From NCBI GenBank assembly GCA_034664005.1, contig JAXDIL010000010.1, positions 1-6,528 of the forward strand: 6,528 nucleotides of DNA, given 5' to 3'. The notes below the pieces were generated by a model, which was not told the origin of the DNA, did no database searches, and worked only from the letters and a program-made list of their open reading frames with translations. The translations under genes were made by a program, and so were the position numbers. This stretch comes from JACVRW01 sp034664005 (GTDB lineage Bacteria; Actinomycetota; Thermoleophilia; Solirubrobacterales; Thermoleophilaceae). Position 1 is the first letter of the stretch, and the number at the start of each line of letters is the position of its first letter. Of the stretch, positions 5,316-6,528 are shown piece after piece.

Positions 5316-5753
5316 GTGAACAAGCGCCAGGTGTCCACCTTCGTGACGGCGAAACTCGTCAACCCGCTCGTGCGTGCGGCGGCGCGCATCGGCCTACCGC
5401 TCCCGATGGTCGTGATCCTCGAGACGCGCGGCCGGCGCAGCGGCAGACCGCGGCGCATAGCCGTCGGCAAGTCAATCGAGGGCGACGTGCTCTGGATCGT
5501 CTCGGAGCACGGCCGCCGGGCCGCCTACGTGCGGAACATCGAGGCCGACCCGCGCGTGCGTGTGCGCACGGGCCGCCGCTGGCGATCCGGCACCGCGCAG
5601 GTGCTGGCCGACGACGACTGGCGCGAGCGTCAGCGCCGCATGCCGAACAAGCTGAGCTCCGCGGTGGTCCGTGCCATGGGCACGGAGCACGTCACGGTGC
5701 GGGTGGACCTGGGTCCGGTGGCTGGCGATCGGGCTTCGGCAGCGCCGCGCTGA
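5316..5753 (+). CDS. DDN-type F420-dependent nitroreductase/oxidoreductase (copy A)
   Basis: This 145-residue protein belongs to the deazaflavin (F420)-dependent nitroreductase family, a split beta-barrel fold related to mycobacterial Ddn. Such enzymes pass hydride from reduced F420 to quinones or other acceptors. Family signs are the N-terminal helix with NPLVRAAARIGLP (16-28), then ETRGRRSGRPRR (36-47), AVGKSIEGDVLWIVSEHG, YVRNIEADPRVRVR (71-84), and RRWRSGTA. The last helix and strand are AVVRAMGTEHVTVRVDL. Length and order are complete. The substrate cannot be predicted. The GTG start at 5316 has GAGAGG seven bases upstream. It is divergent from ffh with 18 bp between starts, and its last 62 bases overlap the end of an SPFH gene on the other strand. 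A diverged second copy follows in mirror orientation. It suggests an F420-producing organism, as expected for actinobacteria. Confidence 0.85.
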   Translation: MNKRQVSTFVTAKLVNPLVRAAARIGLPLPMVVILETRGRRSGRPRRIAVGKSIEGDVLWIVSEHGRRAAYVRNIEADPRVRVRTGRRWRSGTAQVLADDDWRERQRRMPNKLSSAVVRAMGTEHVTVRVDLGPVAGDRASAAPR

Positions 5754-5853
5754 GCTGGCCCAGAGCCGCCGTGACCTCGCTCGGGATGATCCAGACCTTG
5801 TTCGACTCGCCCTGGGCGATCTGGGGCAGCACCTGCAGGTACTGGTAGGCGAG
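5692..5853 (-). pseudogene. SPFH/band 7 (stomatin-like) protein, C-terminal fragment A
   Basis: The minus strand encodes the last 53 residues of an SPFH/band 7 protein (prohibitin/stomatin/QmcA-like), a family of oligomeric membrane-microdomain scaffolds. The segment AYQYLQVLPQIAQGESNKVW followed by IIPSE is the family's conserved end. The reading frame closes with PAP and TGA at 5692-5694. Upstream of the codon at 5853 the expected residues (DPKL in copy B) disappear and the opposite-strand copy B begins. The membrane anchor, the band 7 domain and most of the coiled coil are therefore missing, and no start exists. The 3' end overlaps nitroreductase A by 62 bases in convergent orientation. 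It is either a truncated gene or an artefact of a chimeric join. On its own it cannot make a functional protein. Confidence 0.75.
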
Positions 5854-6126
5854 AAGCAGTCGGCGATCCTGCGCGCGGAGGGCCGCCGCGAGGCCCAGAT
5901 CCTCGAGGCGGAGGGCCAGTCAAAGGCGATCGAGACCGTCTTCGAGGCGATCCACCGCGGCGACGCCGACCCGAAGCTGCTCGCCTACCAGTACCTGCAG
6001 GTGCTCCCTCAGATCGCGCAGGGCGAGTCGAACAAGGTCTGGATCATCCCGAGCGAGGTCACCGCGGCCCTGAGCCGGCTGAGCGAGGCGCTCCCGAAGC
6101 CGGATCGAGATCTACCCGCACCGTGA
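5848..6126 (+). pseudogene. SPFH/band 7 (stomatin-like) protein, C-terminal fragment B
   Basis: The plus strand encodes the last 92 residues of a second SPFH/band 7 protein. It begins in the coiled coil (GEKQSAILRAEGRREAQILE and AEGQSKAIETVFEAI), whose repeated AEG units are typical of the region after the band 7 domain. It continues to the conserved end (LAYQYLQVLP, QIAQGESNKVWIIPSE) and stops at 6124-6126. An in-frame ATG at 5671 exists, but residues before 5848 are antisense of copy A and nitroreductase sequence, so that start is spurious. The membrane anchor and band 7 domain are missing. Over the shared 43 residues it differs from fragment A at three positions. It overlaps the end of nitroreductase B by 68 bases, mirroring pair A, which suggests that this convergent overlap is the native arrangement of the pair. 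Confidence 0.75.
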
Positions 6127-6440
6127 CCTGCTCGGTGCCCATGGCACGGACCACGGCTGAGTTGAGCCGGTTCGGCATCAGCCTCTGACGCTCCCGCCAG
6201 TCGTCGTCCTGCAACACGTGGGCCGTGCCTGTGCGCCAGCGACGCCCGATCCGCACCCGCACCCGCGGACTCGCCTGGATGTTGCGCACGTAGCCGGCGC
6301 GCAGCCCGTGCTCGGCCACCACCCAGAGCGTGTTGCCGTCGAGGGCCTTCCCAACGGGGACGCGGCGCGGCTCTCCGCTCCGCCGTCCGGTCGTCTCGAG
6401 TACCACGACGCTCGGCGTGGGTAGGCCGGCGCGCGCCGCG
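6059..6440 (-). pseudogene. DDN-type F420-dependent nitroreductase (copy B), 5'-truncated
   Basis: This is the C-terminal 85% or so of a second deazaflavin-dependent nitroreductase. From AARAGLPTPS it aligns end to end with copy A. Shared features are ETTGRRSGEPRR, PVGKALDGNTLWVVAEHG, YVRNIQASPRVRVR, DDDWRERQ and AVVRAMGTEQVTVRVDLDP, with 84 identities in 112. Compared with copy A it lacks five residues after VDLDP, and its stop is at 6059-6061. The open frame continues to 6493, but residues beyond about 6440 (GHHPERVAVEGLPNGD) are only antisense of its own fold-back, so the N-terminal helix and the true start are absent. Its last 68 bases overlap SPFH fragment B on the opposite strand. The surviving part would be a plausible enzyme if the gene were intact elsewhere in the genome. 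Confidence 0.75.
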
Positions 6441-6528
6441 TCCCCGTTGGGAAGGCCCTCGACGGCAACACGCTCTGGGTGGTGGCCGAGCACGGGCTGC
6501 GCGCCGGCTACGTGCGCAACATCCAGGC
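6273..6528. repeat. Perfect 97-bp inverted repeat (fold-back) at the window end
   Basis: Bases 6432-6528 are the exact reverse complement of 6273-6369, with a 62-base spacer (6370-6431). The right arm runs to the last base of the window, so it may be longer. It breaks copy B: the antisense gene runs up to about 6432-6440 and then sense-strand sequence of the same gene starts from an internal point. The join lies on a shared CGCGGCGCG. Zero mismatches, against roughly 25% divergence between copies A and B, mark it as very recent or artificial. Confidence 0.95.
6432..6528 (+). pseudogene. Nitroreductase copy B, internal fragment repeated in sense
   Basis: This stretch encodes RVPVGKALDGNTLWVVAEHG followed by LRAGYVRNIQ, identical to the internal part of copy B on the other strand. 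It has no start or stop and runs off the window. It is not a separate gene in any useful sense. It is the right arm of the perfect fold-back, and should not be counted as a third nitroreductase without evidence from raw reads. Confidence 0.8.

Larger units (their letters stand above)
5379..6439. repeat. Diverged inverted repeat: nitroreductase/SPFH pair A against pair B
   Basis: Left arm 5379-5853 reads nitroreductase A (+) then the SPFH tail A (-). Right arm 5980-6439 reads SPFH tail B (+) then nitroreductase B (-). The SPFH parts match at roughly nine bases in ten (11 differences counted in about 128). The nitroreductase parts match at 84 of 112 residues by hand alignment. The centre, 5854-5979, is unique SPFH B sequence. 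The two sides share GGCGAG (5848-5853) at the join. It is either an ancient inverted duplication or a chimeric join of two related loci. Confidence 0.85.

Noticed and set aside
5671..5847. The N-terminal part of a 151-residue plus-strand frame ending in SPFH B
   Set aside because: Residues before 5848 are an out-of-frame reading of the nitroreductase A end and the antisense of SPFH A. Only the part from 5848 is genuine SPFH sequence.
6441..6493. The N-terminus of nitroreductase B as read through the fold-back
   Set aside because: It is the antisense translation of the repeated internal gene segment and does not align with the N-terminus of copy A.
5316..6528. A new recombination, phase-variation or hairpin-telomere system
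   Set aside because: No recombinase, transposase or site-specific repeat is visible. Microhomology joins and a perfect fold-back at the edge fit a chimera better. The structure is still reported as a finding for checking.

Overview
The window is very GC-rich. Genes are packed with almost no spacing and most use GTG or TTG starts, which suggests an actinobacterial chromosome. Gene order (ffh, rpsP, a KH-domain gene, rimM, trmD, rplS, lepB, rnhB, all on the minus strand) is the conserved actinobacterial SRP/ribosomal-protein/tRNA-methylation block. The cysteine-bearing signal peptidase and the long acidic tails on S16 and L19 make me lean to class Thermoleophilia (Solirubrobacterales or Gaiellales relatives). 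That placement comes from memory of family sequences, not from a search.

Region 29-5297 is one block transcribed right to left, starting with ffh and ending with rnhB. Ffh targets membrane and secreted proteins and LepB removes their signal peptides. S16 and L19 are ribosomal proteins, RimM matures the 30S head, KhpA is a small RNA-binding protein, TrmD makes m1G37 in tRNA, and RNase HII removes ribonucleotides from DNA. Starts and stops overlap or abut from rpsP to trmD, implying translational coupling. The exception is the trmD-rplS gap, which holds a terminator-like hairpin with a six-T tract just before the rplS ATG. This could be an attenuator or leader.

Region 5316-6528 is different. 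A complete F420-dependent (DDN-type) nitroreductase gene starts 18 bp from ffh in the opposite direction. Beyond it is a mirrored structure: nitroreductase copy A (+), SPFH tail A (-), SPFH tail B (+), nitroreductase copy B (-), and then a perfect 97-bp fold-back of copy B that runs to the last base. Copies A and B are clearly diverged (about 75% protein identity for the nitroreductase), so the first mirror is not a simple sequencing fold-back. The second mirror is perfect. Both junctions sit on short microhomologies. The most economical reading is a chimeric or amplification-artefact contig end built on a real family of convergent, overlapping nitroreductase/SPFH gene pairs. A genuine inverted duplication cannot be excluded from this sequence alone.

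I found no RNA genes, CRISPR arrays, transposases or replication origins, and no gene-free stretch over 300 bases.
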